Program-made: the position numbers and the translations under genes
Part shown: positions 39,486-47,715 of the stretch, piece by piece
Layout: each line of letters begins with the position of its first letter
How positions within the stretch are numbered: position 1 is the stretch's first letter
Assembly (NCBI GenBank): GCA_025055675.1
Contig: JANWWT010000004.1
Location: 1-64,000, forward strand
Reading direction: 5' to 3'
Length of the DNA: 64,000 nucleotides
DNA from: Pseudanabaenaceae cyanobacterium SKYG29
GTDB taxonomy: Bacteria; Cyanobacteriota; Cyanobacteriia; Pseudanabaenales; Pseudanabaenaceae
Notes under the pieces: generated by a model
The model's input: the letters and a program-made list of their open reading frames with translations, nothing else
What the model was told of the DNA's origin: nothing
Databases searched by the model: none

Positions 39486-40624
39486 AAAACAAGCGGTTGT
39501 GGATAGTAATTGGCATCATTGTGGCAACCCTTGTTATAGCTACAGTTCTATTTCCACCCCGCAACACTTTGCAAACAGGTTCAACTTATAGTAAATTCCC
39601 AGATGGCTATGGCGCATGGTATAGGTACATGAAAGACCAGGGCTATGACATAAAACAGTGGCGCAAGTCTGAGGCAAAATTCCTAGAAAATCCACCCAAA
39701 CAAAATGCGACTTTAGTGCGGGTCTATCCTGAGCTTAGCTATGGTTACGTTATAGACAAACTGGTAGATTGGGTCAAGGCTGGAAACTGCCTAGTGATGG
39801 TGGGATTATTTGCCCCTGCTAGTAATGCACCATTTGATTCCCATTTTGCGACGAACCAGGGTCTAGTAAAAGTAGAAACAAAACGACGCTTACCCCTAGA
39901 TAATTACCAGTATTACACTTATTACCGCCTTCCCACAATAGAACGAGCACTAACCATAAAATCGCAGCTGCTGCTAACAGATAAGTTCGGTGCTGTAGGT
40001 GTAGATATATCCTTAGGTAAAGGTCATTTAGTTTACATAGTTACGCCTTACTTAGCAGCAAATGCCTATCAAGATTGGCAGGGCAATTTTGCTTTCCTAG
40101 CTGAGCTAGTGCGGGCTAAGACTAACCAGATTTTCGTAGATGAATATCTCCATGGCTACATGGACAAGGAGGAGTTAAAAGAGGAGCGCAATGTCGATGA
40201 TTGGCTCAGTTATTTAGCCCAAACTCCCGTTGCTGTGATGGTATTACAGTTGGGATGTATCCTGTTATTATTGATTTGGGCAAACAATCGCCGCTTTGGC
40301 AACATTATTCCCCTCTTTCCCCCAGTGAAAAATAACAACCTAGATTATATCAATGCCCTTAGTGAAGTCCTGTTTAAGGCTGAAAGATACGAATTTCTCG
40401 TCGATAAAATTGCTAGAGCAGAACAAAACTATCTACAACAAAAATTGGGTCTGGGCTCTTCTCCACTCTCTCTTGGGGAACTAGCAGAAACTTGGAGTCA
40501 AAAAACTAAACGTCCCCCTCAAGAACTGCTAGGAGTTCTACACTTTAACCGATCGGTAAGTGACATCAAGTCTATTTTCAACTGGCTCAAACTTTTATTT
40601 GCGTTAAGAACCCAGCTAGACTAG
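39482..40624 (+). CDS. DUF4350 domain protein
   Basis: 380 residues. N-terminal helix (LWIVIGIIVATLVIATVLF), DUF4350 region (QTGSTYSKFPDGYGAWYRYM, FVDEYLHGYM), a second helix near residue 260 (VAVMVLQLGCILLLLIWA), and a helical C-terminus. It is the usual partner of DUF4129. No MoxR or VWA gene follows, unlike the common arrangement; the next gene is a pentapeptide protein 43 bp on. Confidence 0.85.
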   Translation: MKNKRLWIVIGIIVATLVIATVLFPPRNTLQTGSTYSKFPDGYGAWYRYMKDQGYDIKQWRKSEAKFLENPPKQNATLVRVYPELSYGYVIDKLVDWVKAGNCLVMVGLFAPASNAPFDSHFATNQGLVKVETKRRLPLDNYQYYTYYRLPTIERALTIKSQLLLTDKFGAVGVDISLGKGHLVYIVTPYLAANAYQDWQGNFAFLAELVRAKTNQIFVDEYLHGYMDKEELKEERNVDDWLSYLAQTPVAVMVLQLGCILLLLIWANNRRFGNIIPLFPPVKNNNLDYINALSEVLFKAERYEFLVDKIARAEQNYLQQKLGLGSSPLSLGELAETWSQKTKRPPQELLGVLHFNRSVSDIKSIFNWLKLLFALRTQLD

Positions 40625-40667
40625 CAATACCCTCGCTATCATATCTAGAGTGGTTAAATGAGCCTAT

Positions 40668-41012
40668 ATGTTGAGTGCCAAGGAGTTAATCGATCGGTAC
40701 AAGCAAGGGGAGCGTAATTTTGAACAGAGCAAATTCCATCGCGCCAATTTTTCCCACTGCTGCCTGCACGGCATTGACCTCAGTGAATCAATCCTATGTC
40801 ACTCCGATTTTTCCCATGCTGACCTGCGGGGAGCAGACCTAGGCTGGGCTGACCTCTCCTGTGCCAATTTGGAAGGAGCAGACCTCCGTGGGGCAATTTT
40901 AACCAGAGCAGATTTGAGTCGGGCTAACTTACGGAATGCAGATTTGCGCAAAGCCGACCTCAGCCTTGCTAAGCTAGACCACGCCCATTTGGAAGGAGCT
41001 AGATTTGAATAA
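40668..41012 (+). CDS. Short pentapeptide-repeat protein
   Basis: 114 residues with pentapeptide repeats from about residue 22 to the end ([27 protein letters not shown]). No signal peptide. Its stop codon (41010-41012) is 1 bp from the 3' end of the convergent tmRNA gene. Function unknown. Confidence 0.85.
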   Translation: MLSAKELIDRYKQGERNFEQSKFHRANFSHCCLHGIDLSESILCHSDFSHADLRGADLGWADLSCANLEGADLRGAILTRADLSRANLRNADLRKADLSLAKLDHAHLEGARFE

Positions 41013-41013
41013 A

Positions 41014-41396
41014 TGGAACCGGGCAGAGTCGAACTGCCGTCCGCATTAGCGCCTAGCCGCTTATTCCTTCACAGGCTTAGTTACCGTAACCCTGGTAACT
41101 GGGACTACCCCTTATCCCCGGTAGTAGGGATGCTCCTGCTAGTCTTAGGTAGCTGTCCGCAGAAGAAGAGCAACTACCGCATCCGTTGGGGTTTGCCCAA
41201 TAGACTTAACGGAGTCGCCTACTGAGCCTCGAGATCGCTGTCTTGGATCCTTAGGCAGCTACTGCAGCTGCTTTACGAGCAAAGGGTACGATGTTGTTTG
41301 CACTTATTTTTTTGAGCTTTGATTTACGAGAGACACTCCCTCTCGACCTGCCTCATAAGCGAGCTTCTACTAACACGTCGAAACCGTTACGGTCCC
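41014..41396 (-). ncRNA. ssrA: tmRNA (10Sa RNA), trans-translation
   Basis: On the minus strand the gene reads from GGGACCG at 41396 to the discriminator A at 41014. The acceptor stem pairs GGGACCG with CGGTTCC (one G-U), and the T arm is GGCAG-TTCGACT-CTGCC, the classical tRNA-like end of tmRNA. The 3' CCA is not encoded (TTT follows). The 5' part has the conserved GGTTTCGACG segment. A tag ORF sits in the middle. About 383 nt, and one piece, not the permuted two-piece form of some cyanobacteria. Rescues stalled ribosomes with SmpB. Confidence 0.96.
41251..41301 (-). other. tmRNA tag-peptide reading frame
   Basis: From the resume codon GCA (41301-41299) to TAA (41253-41251) the frame encodes ANNIVPFARKAAAVAA, the cyanobacterial-type proteolysis tag ending in the AVAA degradation signal. 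It fixes both strand and identity of the tmRNA. Confidence 0.95.
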
Positions 41397-41403
41397 ACTT
41401 AAC

Positions 41404-41409
41404 ATTATA
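41404..41409 (-). promoter_or_regulatory. -10 element of ssrA
   Basis: TATAAT on the minus strand, 7 nt upstream of the predicted tmRNA 5' end. No good -35 hexamer is visible at 16-18 bp. Confidence 0.6.
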
Positions 41410-41437
41410 AGCTACCGAGCTAAGATCTGGTATTGGA

Positions 41438-41645
41438 ATTTCTCTATGACCACAAGTTCATGCCCAGGAAAGAGCCTACTCACACAACTCGATCTGGTTC
41501 CATCTAAACTAGGTTCATCTACCGTGCCCCTCTAAGTTTGGTTACCTTCTGGGCGGGTAGTATCTGAAGTTGGAGTGCATCCAGTTTTATAGTTGGGGAG
41601 TAGATGGCTGGTTCACTCCCTGGCTGGTATTGGTCGACTTGCCTA
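41438..41645 (+). ncRNA. ssaA: 6S RNA (predicted from rod-like fold and position before purK)
   Basis: No ORF fits this stretch. It folds into the single long hairpin with bulges that marks 6S RNA: 41447-41452 pairs with 41631-41636, 41464-41468 with 41619-41623, 41473-41476 with 41606-41609, 41477-41481 with 41598-41602, 41485-41489 with 41591-41595, and 41494-41497 with 41581-41584, leaving an open centre (about 41502-41570). 6S RNA mimics open promoter DNA and binds RNA polymerase. In Synechococcus the 6S gene ssaA lies just upstream of purK, as here. Ends are approximate; TAAGAT at 41421-41426 may be the -10. Confidence 0.75.
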
Positions 41646-41712
41646 AATTTTTAATATGCAATACTATCTTTTCTTTGTGTTTAATGTCTGCAGAGGCGGG
41701 TTCGGAAAATCT

Positions 41713-42813
41713 ATGACGACAGTAGGAGTAATCGGGGCAGGACAGCTAGCTATGATGACGGCAGAAGCCGCCCGATCGTTATCTATTCCCCTCGCTATTT
41801 TACCTAGTTCCCCTACTGATCCTGCCATTCCTGTAGCCGACTACGTAGCAAAAGATTTAGCAGATTTAGCTCAACGATCGTCTGTTATCACATTTGAAAA
41901 TGAGTTTTGCAGTTTAGAGGAATTGCGTGGATTTGCTGATCGGGGAGTAAAGTTTTCACCTGACCTCAGATGTCTAGCGATTTTAGTCAACAAATATGAA
42001 CAGAGACAATTTCTCCGTCATTACAATCTGCCGACACCTTTGTATGCCCTGCTAGATGACTACCTGCAACAACCTAATCCGTGTTTTCCCGCCGTAGCCA
42101 AGCTTTGTCGTCAGGGTTATGACGGTAAGGGTACGAAAATCGTCAACACAAAAGATGAACTAGTTTCCTATTGGGCAAGCACAGGGAATGCAAGTATAAT
42201 TGTGGAACCTTTTATCCATTTTCAGCAGGAACTAGCAATTATGGTAGCCCGATCGTTAAGCGGGGAAATTAGTCTTTTTCCCGTTGTGACAACACAACAA
42301 ATCGACCAAGTATGCCGTTTTGTTATTGCACCTGCTAGAATCAGCAATAATATTCTAAGCCGCATTAATGAAATAGCCACCACGATCGTGACTAGCCTCA
42401 ACTATGTAGGCATTTTGGGCATTGAATTTTTCCTAACTGATGACCAAGAAATTCTCATCAATGAGATGGCACCCCGTCCCCACAATTCAGGGCATTACAC
42501 GATTGAAGGTTGCCTCACATCTCAATTCAGTCAACTGTTGCGATCGATTTTAGGCATGAATTTAGGTGCAACTGATATGACTGCTCCCGTAGCTGTCATG
42601 GTCAATTTGTTGGGGCTAGATATAACAGACAAACAATACAAAGATAGGCTACAGCAAATACAGCAATTTCCCCGCGCCTATCTCCACTGGTACCATAAAC
42701 AACCCCGATCGGGGCGCAAACTTGGTCATGTCACCATCCTTGCCGATAGCTACGACCAGGCATTAATGACTGCCGCTGCTGTTGAACATCTCTGGTACGC
42801 CCAGACTAGCTAA
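41713..42813 (+). CDS. purK: 5-(carboxyamino)imidazole ribonucleotide synthase
   Basis: ATP-grasp enzyme making N5-CAIR from AIR in purine synthesis. 366 residues: TVGVIGAGQLAMMTAEAA at the start, KLCRQGYDGKGTKIV in the ATP-grasp region, and NEMAPRPHNSGHYTIEG near residue 265. ATG 41713 matches the family start; the frame also opens at 41656, within the leader. It follows 6S RNA. The 3' end overlaps the convergent thioesterase by 51 bp. Confidence 0.95.
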   Translation: MTTVGVIGAGQLAMMTAEAARSLSIPLAILPSSPTDPAIPVADYVAKDLADLAQRSSVITFENEFCSLEELRGFADRGVKFSPDLRCLAILVNKYEQRQFLRHYNLPTPLYALLDDYLQQPNPCFPAVAKLCRQGYDGKGTKIVNTKDELVSYWASTGNASIIVEPFIHFQQELAIMVARSLSGEISLFPVVTTQQIDQVCRFVIAPARISNNILSRINEIATTIVTSLNYVGILGIEFFLTDDQEILINEMAPRPHNSGHYTIEGCLTSQFSQLLRSILGMNLGATDMTAPVAVMVNLLGLDITDKQYKDRLQQIQQFPRAYLHWYHKQPRSGRKLGHVTILADSYDQALMTAAAVEHLWYAQTS

Positions 42814-43197
42814 CCAGTCCAGGATATAGGGGGGAAGCGGAGACCGCTGCCGATTAGCACGATCGATGCAACAATGGCGCAAACTACCCTGGGCTTTTAA
42901 CTCCTCACCAACTTTAACCTGGTAGAAAGTGACAAACTCCGCAAACCCCTCTGGTTTTCCTGTCAGTTCTATTGTTAACAGGTCACCACACAGGATTGGT
43001 CTAACAAAACTCATTTCACAGTTGGTGATGGGAAAGGCGAGAGACTCCCCTGTAAAGAACTCCACCATATTCACACCCCTAGTACGCAGGGACTCCTCAT
43101 AGGCACTATGACAAAAAGCCAAGACATGGGCAAAATAAACAACACCTGCCCCATCGGTATCGGCAAAGTAAACCCGGCGATAACAGATAAATCCCAT
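42763..43197 (-). CDS. 1,4-dihydroxy-2-naphthoyl-CoA hydrolase (hotdog thioesterase)
   Basis: 144 residues, hotdog fold. VYFADTDGAGVVYFAHVLAF holds the catalytic Asp, as in the cyanobacterial DHNA-CoA thioesterase (Slr0204-type) of phylloquinone synthesis; AYEESLRTRGV follows. The C-terminal tail is coded in the 51 bp that overlap purK. No other menaquinone/phylloquinone gene is in the window. Confidence 0.85.
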   Translation of the reverse strand: MGFICYRRVYFADTDGAGVVYFAHVLAFCHSAYEESLRTRGVNMVEFFTGESLAFPITNCEMSFVRPILCGDLLTIELTGKPEGFAEFVTFYQVKVGEELKAQGSLRHCCIDRANRQRSPLPPYILDWLASLGVPEMFNSSGSH

Positions 43198-43264
43198 GGC
43201 GACAATTAAATGATTTCTCTAAAAATACAATCAAAATCAGGAATAGCTACAGAGGGAAAAGTTT

Positions 43265-44017
43265 ATGGTCAATGTAATTAGACGGAGCCAGATTATCGGT
43301 CTGATGTCCTTAGATACTAGTACAGCTAGTCGGTTTGCTACCGTAGAAGAAGTGTGGACAGATAACCATGGCAGAGTAGTTTGTTTCTCCAGTGGCAGCG
43401 GCTACATTCCCCTAGAACAGGTGGCAACGATCGGCATCGATGCCCTTCTCACCTACTCTGATCTTTTGCTAGAGGCAGTGGCAAGTAGTAGTCCCCTTTA
43501 TCGTCGCCTGGTACGCCTACCCAGCGGAGAATCGATCGGGTGGATTGATGACTTTCTGTTTGACTGGGAGACGGGGGAAATAGTGGCCTACATCCTCGCT
43601 GGCAAAATAGCAGAACCCTGGGGGGGCAAGGCAGTGCTCTATCCGGAAGACATTGCCACGATCGAGGCAGAAGCCGTCGTCATCAAAGAAGAGGCACCGC
43701 AAAAACTCAAAGGCGAGGGGGAACTACAGCAATTCCTCAGTGAAAAATCCCAGCAAGTACGGCGTGTAGTGGGGCAGATGGTCAACAAACTGCGCTCCCT
43801 GATTTCTGCCCAAGACAGTCCTGAGGTAGTAAGGGTAAAAATTCGACAAGTACGGGATGACCTAGCCCAGGGTACCACTGACCACAATTTGCTAGAGGAA
43901 GCAGCTAGTTTTCTACAAGAGAAGTGGCAAGCCCTGCAGCAAAGCATCACCAGGACAGCGAGCAGAATGGAGAATGCCCTCCAGCAAGCCTGGCAGAAAT
44001 TGACAGGCAAGCCCTAA
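43265..44017 (+). CDS. PRC-barrel domain protein
   Basis: 250 residues. Two PRC-barrel-like halves (about 5-70, RRSQIIGLMSLDTSTASRFA; and 78-150, RLPSGESIGWIDDFLFDWET) are followed by a charged helical C-terminus. PRC barrels of photosynthetic bacteria include the reaction-centre H subunit and RimM; cyanobacterial stand-alone members are not characterised. Its stop overlaps rdgB on the other strand by 4 bp. Confidence 0.8.
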   Translation: MVNVIRRSQIIGLMSLDTSTASRFATVEEVWTDNHGRVVCFSSGSGYIPLEQVATIGIDALLTYSDLLLEAVASSSPLYRRLVRLPSGESIGWIDDFLFDWETGEIVAYILAGKIAEPWGGKAVLYPEDIATIEAEAVVIKEEAPQKLKGEGELQQFLSEKSQQVRRVVGQMVNKLRSLISAQDSPEVVRVKIRQVRDDLAQGTTDHNLLEEAASFLQEKWQALQQSITRTASRMENALQQAWQKLTGKP

Positions 44018-44589
44018 TCCCAGGGCAGGTTTTGCAGTTGGGGAAGCAGTTGCGCCAAGGCCCGGGCACGGTGACTGATTTGCCCCTTGAGGGCGGGGGA
44101 CATTTCCCCAAAGGTCAGTTGGTATTGGGGGACGTAAAATATGGGGTCATAGCCAAACCCCTGGCTGCCCTTGGGCGTATGGACAATCTCTCCCTCACAA
44201 GTACCGAGGGCTTCCGCCACAATCTGACCCTGGGGATCAGCCACGGCGATAGCACAGACAAAACGGGCAGAGGAAGGGCGATCGCCCAGTTCTGTCAACA
44301 GTCTGCTAATCCGTTCTGCGTCCGTCCGTCCATAGCGAGAGGAATAGACCCCAGGGGCACCCCCCAGGGCATCTACCTCCAGTCCGGAATCGTCAGCGAG
44401 GGCAAAACAGTGGGTGGCAAGGGCAGTATGTGTGGCTTTGAGGCGGGCATTTTCCATAAAAGTTTGTCCCGTTTCCTCAATCTCCAAGTGGTCAGGCTTG
44501 GGGAATAACTCTAATCCCAAGCCCCGCAGATACTCCTCAAATTCTCTGACCTTGCCCTTGTTGCCACTCGCAATAACTAGCTTGCCCAT
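44014..44589 (-). CDS. rdgB: dITP/XTP pyrophosphatase (RdgB/HAM1)
   Basis: Removes non-canonical purine NTPs from the nucleotide pool. 191 residues with LVIASGNKGKVREFEEYL, TFMENARLKATHTA, LADDSGLEVDALGGAPGVYS and QGFGYDPIFY, all expected. ATG at 44589, with the divergent permease start 46 bp away. Confidence 0.95.
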   Translation of the reverse strand: MGKLVIASGNKGKVREFEEYLRGLGLELFPKPDHLEIEETGQTFMENARLKATHTALATHCFALADDSGLEVDALGGAPGVYSSRYGRTDAERISRLLTELGDRPSSARFVCAIAVADPQGQIVAEALGTCEGEIVHTPKGSQGFGYDPIFYVPQYQLTFGEMSPALKGQISHRARALAQLLPQLQNLPWD

Positions 44590-44635
44590 CTCTCCCTTCT
44601 ATGCTGAGAATATACTATCGTTTATTCTTGACACT

Positions 44636-45493
44636 ATGGGGCAGGTTTTACAGGCACTGGTAGATGGGATTGCTGTCGCCAGTATTATGGCTCTGGCGGG
44701 TGTGGGTTTGACCTTGACCTACGGCATTTTGAAATTTGCCAATTTTGCCCATGGTGACTTGCTGACCTGGGGAGCCTATTTCACCCTCCTGGTGACACCT
44801 GTGGTGGGCATATATGGGGCAATACCTATTGGTTGTGTGCTGGTAATTCTACTCACCCTGGCTATCGATCGCACTCTGTGGCAAACTCTGCGGCAGCAGC
44901 GGGCAACGCCAACTACCATGATGATTGCCTCCATCGGTCTGGCTCTTGTCCTGCGGAATTTGATCATTTTGGTGTGGGGGTCAGGTACCCAATCCTACGG
45001 ACTACCGATTTACCCCGGCATAGAGTTGTTCGCGGGAGTCACAATTACGCCCATACGGTTAGTGGCGATCGGACTGGCAATCATGGCGATCGGGGCAGTC
45101 TACTACCTACTGCAGAATACCAAGATTGGCTGGGCAATGCGGGCAGTAGCAGATAATGCGGAATTAGCTCGTGTGTCGGGGATTGCTGTCGATAGAGTAA
45201 TTACCTGGACTTGGGTTTTGGCGGGGGGCTTGACAGCTTTGGGGGGAACTGTCTATGCCCTGATTACGGCTCTCCATCCCAACTTAGGTTGGTTTTTGGT
45301 AGTCCCTCTCTTTGCCAGTGTAATTTTGGGTGGCATTGGCAATCCCTACGGTGCGATCTTGGGAGCACTAATCATTGGTGTTGCTCAGGAATTGGGCACT
45401 CTTTTGATCAATACGCAGTACAAACCTGCCATCGGATTGGCGATAATGATTCTAGTCCTGTTGTTCCGACCGCAAGGATTGTTTAAGGCATGA
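44636..45493 (+). CDS. Branched-chain/neutral amino-acid ABC permease (LivH/NatD type)
   Basis: 285 residues, about eight helices. GVGLTLTYGILKFANFAHGD is the diagnostic N-terminal motif, with RAVADNAELARVSGI and SVILGGIGNPYGAILGAL downstream. It is the size of LivH/NatD, too short for UrtB with its usual N-terminal domain. No other transporter subunit is adjacent, typical of dispersed cyanobacterial Nat genes. ATG 44636 selected; the longer frame upstream overlaps rdgB in antisense. Confidence 0.9.
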   Translation: MGQVLQALVDGIAVASIMALAGVGLTLTYGILKFANFAHGDLLTWGAYFTLLVTPVVGIYGAIPIGCVLVILLTLAIDRTLWQTLRQQRATPTTMMIASIGLALVLRNLIILVWGSGTQSYGLPIYPGIELFAGVTITPIRLVAIGLAIMAIGAVYYLLQNTKIGWAMRAVADNAELARVSGIAVDRVITWTWVLAGGLTALGGTVYALITALHPNLGWFLVVPLFASVILGGIGNPYGAILGALIIGVAQELGTLLINTQYKPAIGLAIMILVLLFRPQGLFKA

Positions 45494-45936
45494 ATCCCCT
45501 CGATCGGCAGGTAAAGCGCCTACTAGAAGAAGCCCCCCTTCACGGTATTCCTGTCCCCGCTATGAAAATTATTGCTAATGTATTGCGGACAGTTGCCGAT
45601 CGCCTAGAGTATCCTACCTACACTATTCTCACTGCCAGTAATGGCGGTTGGCTGCAGGTAACTCTTAGTAATCGACAGTTCCCTGAACTAGAAAAAAAAG
45701 TAGTGTATGCCTACCCCTCCTACGGGATGGCAAAGGCAGAGGCTAATAAATTGGTACAGATGGAACCTGTCTGCCAGGATTTCGGCACGATCGACTTACT
45801 GTTTCAACTATTGGGACTAGCAGAAGTTGATAGCCTGATTTTTCTCAATCACGCCCAGTCAGGCAAGGAAATCAACCGTCGGGAACTGTACAACCTCTGT
45901 CAAAAACACCTGCAATCAAACATACACTTGGCTTAG
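45490..45936 (+). CDS. Conserved hypothetical protein
   Basis: 148 residues, soluble, not recognised. Contains MNPLDRQVKRLLEEAPLHGI, LRTVADRLEYPTYTILT and ELYNLCQKHL; no membrane segment or known motif. The ATG overlaps the permease stop by 4 bp (ATGA), so it is made from the same mRNA. The 3' end overlaps the GGDEF gene by 21 bp on the other strand. Confidence 0.75.
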   Translation: MNPLDRQVKRLLEEAPLHGIPVPAMKIIANVLRTVADRLEYPTYTILTASNGGWLQVTLSNRQFPELEKKVVYAYPSYGMAKAEANKLVQMEPVCQDFGTIDLLFQLLGLAEVDSLIFLNHAQSGKEINRRELYNLCQKHLQSNIHLA

Positions 45937-46977
45937 TAGCTCCTGTGCTTCCCCTAGAGATTGATAGATAACAGCACGATTCCGTCCTGCTTTTTTTGCT
46001 CTATACAGACATTGATCCGCCTGCTCCAATAAAGTTGGAGCATCAGCCAAGTTATCAGTACTAGCTAAACTGGCACCAATACTAACTGTGACAGGAATTA
46101 AGTGATTACCGATAGAAAATCTATGGTGGGAAACAGTATTTAGAATTCCTTGGCAGAGGATGATCATTTCTTCCTCAGTGATATTAGTTGTAACACAGAC
46201 AAACTCCTCCCCCCCATAGCGGTAGATAAAACTATTAGCAAATATGTTATTCTTTAAGCGACCTACTAATGCCTGAAGAATTTGATCTCCTACCAGGTGA
46301 CCATAGTTATCATTTATCTGTTTGAAGTGGTCAATATCAATCATTAAGACTGCTACCGTTCCTATTTCTCCCTGGGCTAAGTCATCTAACAATTTAGGTA
46401 AAGCTTGGTCTAAAGCACGGCGGTTGAGGGCATTAGTCAGGGCATCAGTTAAAGAGAGGGATTCTAGCAATTTGTTCTGTGCCTGTAATTGTTGATTTGT
46501 TCGCAGGAGGGATTGGGTGAGTAAACTCAACCGTAAGCCTGCCCTTACCCTTGCCCGCAATTCCGAGGGATCGAGGGGTTTAGCTAAAAATTCATCTGCC
46601 CCCGCTTCTAGCCCCGCTACTCGATAGGTCATGTTGGCATAGGCAGTCACTAAGATAAAGTAAATCATGCTTAGCTCTGGATGTTCAGCATTTGCCTTGA
46701 CCCGCTGGCACAAAATTAGCCCGGAAATATCAGGCATACACCAGTCACTGATGATGAGATTGGGCGGATTAGTCAAGATGATTTGCCAAGCAGTTTCCCC
46801 CCTGTCTGTTACCTCTATGTCGTAGCCGTCTTCCTGCAGATAACGCTTAATAAGCCGACGGGCACTGGGGTCATCCTCTACGATCAATATGCGGGGCTTG
46901 ATGCCAGATTGAGCTAAGTTGTTACGACGATATATTTGTAAAATTTCGGGCGGAATCGGGGATTTAGCGTTGAGCAT
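45916..46977 (-). CDS. Response regulator with GGDEF diguanylate cyclase domain
   Basis: 353 residues: receiver domain (RILIVEDDPSARRLIKRYL, phospho-Asp in IISDWCMPDISG, Lys in FLAKPLDPSE), a helical linker, and a GGDEF domain with active site YRYGGEEFVCV and LTDALTNALNRRALDQ. It should make c-di-GMP under control of a kinase not seen here. The inhibitory RxxD site five residues before GGEEF is absent, so product inhibition may be lacking. Confidence 0.94.
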   Translation of the reverse strand: MLNAKSPIPPEILQIYRRNNLAQSGIKPRILIVEDDPSARRLIKRYLQEDGYDIEVTDRGETAWQIILTNPPNLIISDWCMPDISGLILCQRVKANAEHPELSMIYFILVTAYANMTYRVAGLEAGADEFLAKPLDPSELRARVRAGLRLSLLTQSLLRTNQQLQAQNKLLESLSLTDALTNALNRRALDQALPKLLDDLAQGEIGTVAVLMIDIDHFKQINDNYGHLVGDQILQALVGRLKNNIFANSFIYRYGGEEFVCVTTNITEEEMIILCQGILNTVSHHRFSIGNHLIPVTVSIGASLASTDNLADAPTLLEQADQCLYRAKKAGRNRAVIYQSLGEAQELLSQVYV

Positions 46978-47022
46978 AGGGTAGGGGCTAAAATAATAAG
47001 AAATATTACTGGAAATTCGGCT

Positions 47023-47715
47023 TTGTACGCTATAGAACAGTGGGTTAATGCCTGGATCAGGATAGGGTTAGGGTCGCCCCTAGCTCTCCTTTTCACTTTT
47101 GCGGCAGGTGCCTTGACCAGTTTCACTCCCTGTACCTTGTCCATGCTGCCGATCACGATCGGCTATTTAGGGGGGTTTGGCAGCCAGCGTCCCTGGAGAC
47201 AGTTGGTCTTATTTGTGTTGGGTTTCTCCACTATTTTAACGTTTCTAGGATTGGCGGCGGCGCTCCTGGGTAAGGTATACGGACAAACGGGGTGGGGTTG
47301 GTCTCTGGTAATGGGGGCAGTTGCGATCCTCATGGGTCTCAGTTTGTTAGAGGTGGTGCAGTTACCCCAATGGCAGGGGATGCCCTGGGAAAAATATGTC
47401 CCCCCTGGACTGCGTTCCTACGGTGTAGGTTTGAGTTTTGGTCTAGGTAGTTCTCCCTGTTCTACCCCTGTCCTAGCGACGTTGCTTGCCTGGGTAGCCC
47501 AATCCCAAAGTTTGGTCTGGGGTGGTCTAGTCCTGTTTACCTACGCCCTAGGTGCCTGTCTGCCTCTGCTCCTAACTGGTCTGTTTGTCGTCAGCCTGCG
47601 GTCTCTGTTGGCACTGCGCCAATGGACTGTCTATATCAACTACGGCAGCGGGGTAGTTCTACTGGGCTTTGGTCTCTACAGCTTGTTGACGCACTTGTAC
47701 CATTTCTACCGCTAA
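47023..47715 (+). CDS. ccdA: Cytochrome c biogenesis protein CcdA
   Basis: Transfers reducing power across the thylakoid/plasma membrane for cytochrome c maturation. 230 residues, six helices, with the two Cys motifs SFTPCTLSMLPITIGY and GLGSSPCSTPVLATLLA. No in-frame ATG lies upstream; TTG 47023 gives the normal N-terminus. The 3' 57 bp overlap pdxA. The partner CcsB/Ccs1 is not here. Confidence 0.9.
   Translation: MYAIEQWVNAWIRIGLGSPLALLFTFAAGALTSFTPCTLSMLPITIGYLGGFGSQRPWRQLVLFVLGFSTILTFLGLAAALLGKVYGQTGWGWSLVMGAVAILMGLSLLEVVQLPQWQGMPWEKYVPPGLRSYGVGLSFGLGSSPCSTPVLATLLAWVAQSQSLVWGGLVLFTYALGACLPLLLTGLFVVSLRSLLALRQWTVYINYGSGVVLLGFGLYSLLTHLYHFYR

Noticed and set aside
41013-41225. 70-codon plus-strand ORF
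   Set aside because: It lies antisense within the tmRNA gene, covering its T arm and acceptor stem.
43924-44508. 194-codon ORF antisense to rdgB
   Set aside because: rdgB motifs are unambiguous on the minus strand; this is a shadow frame.
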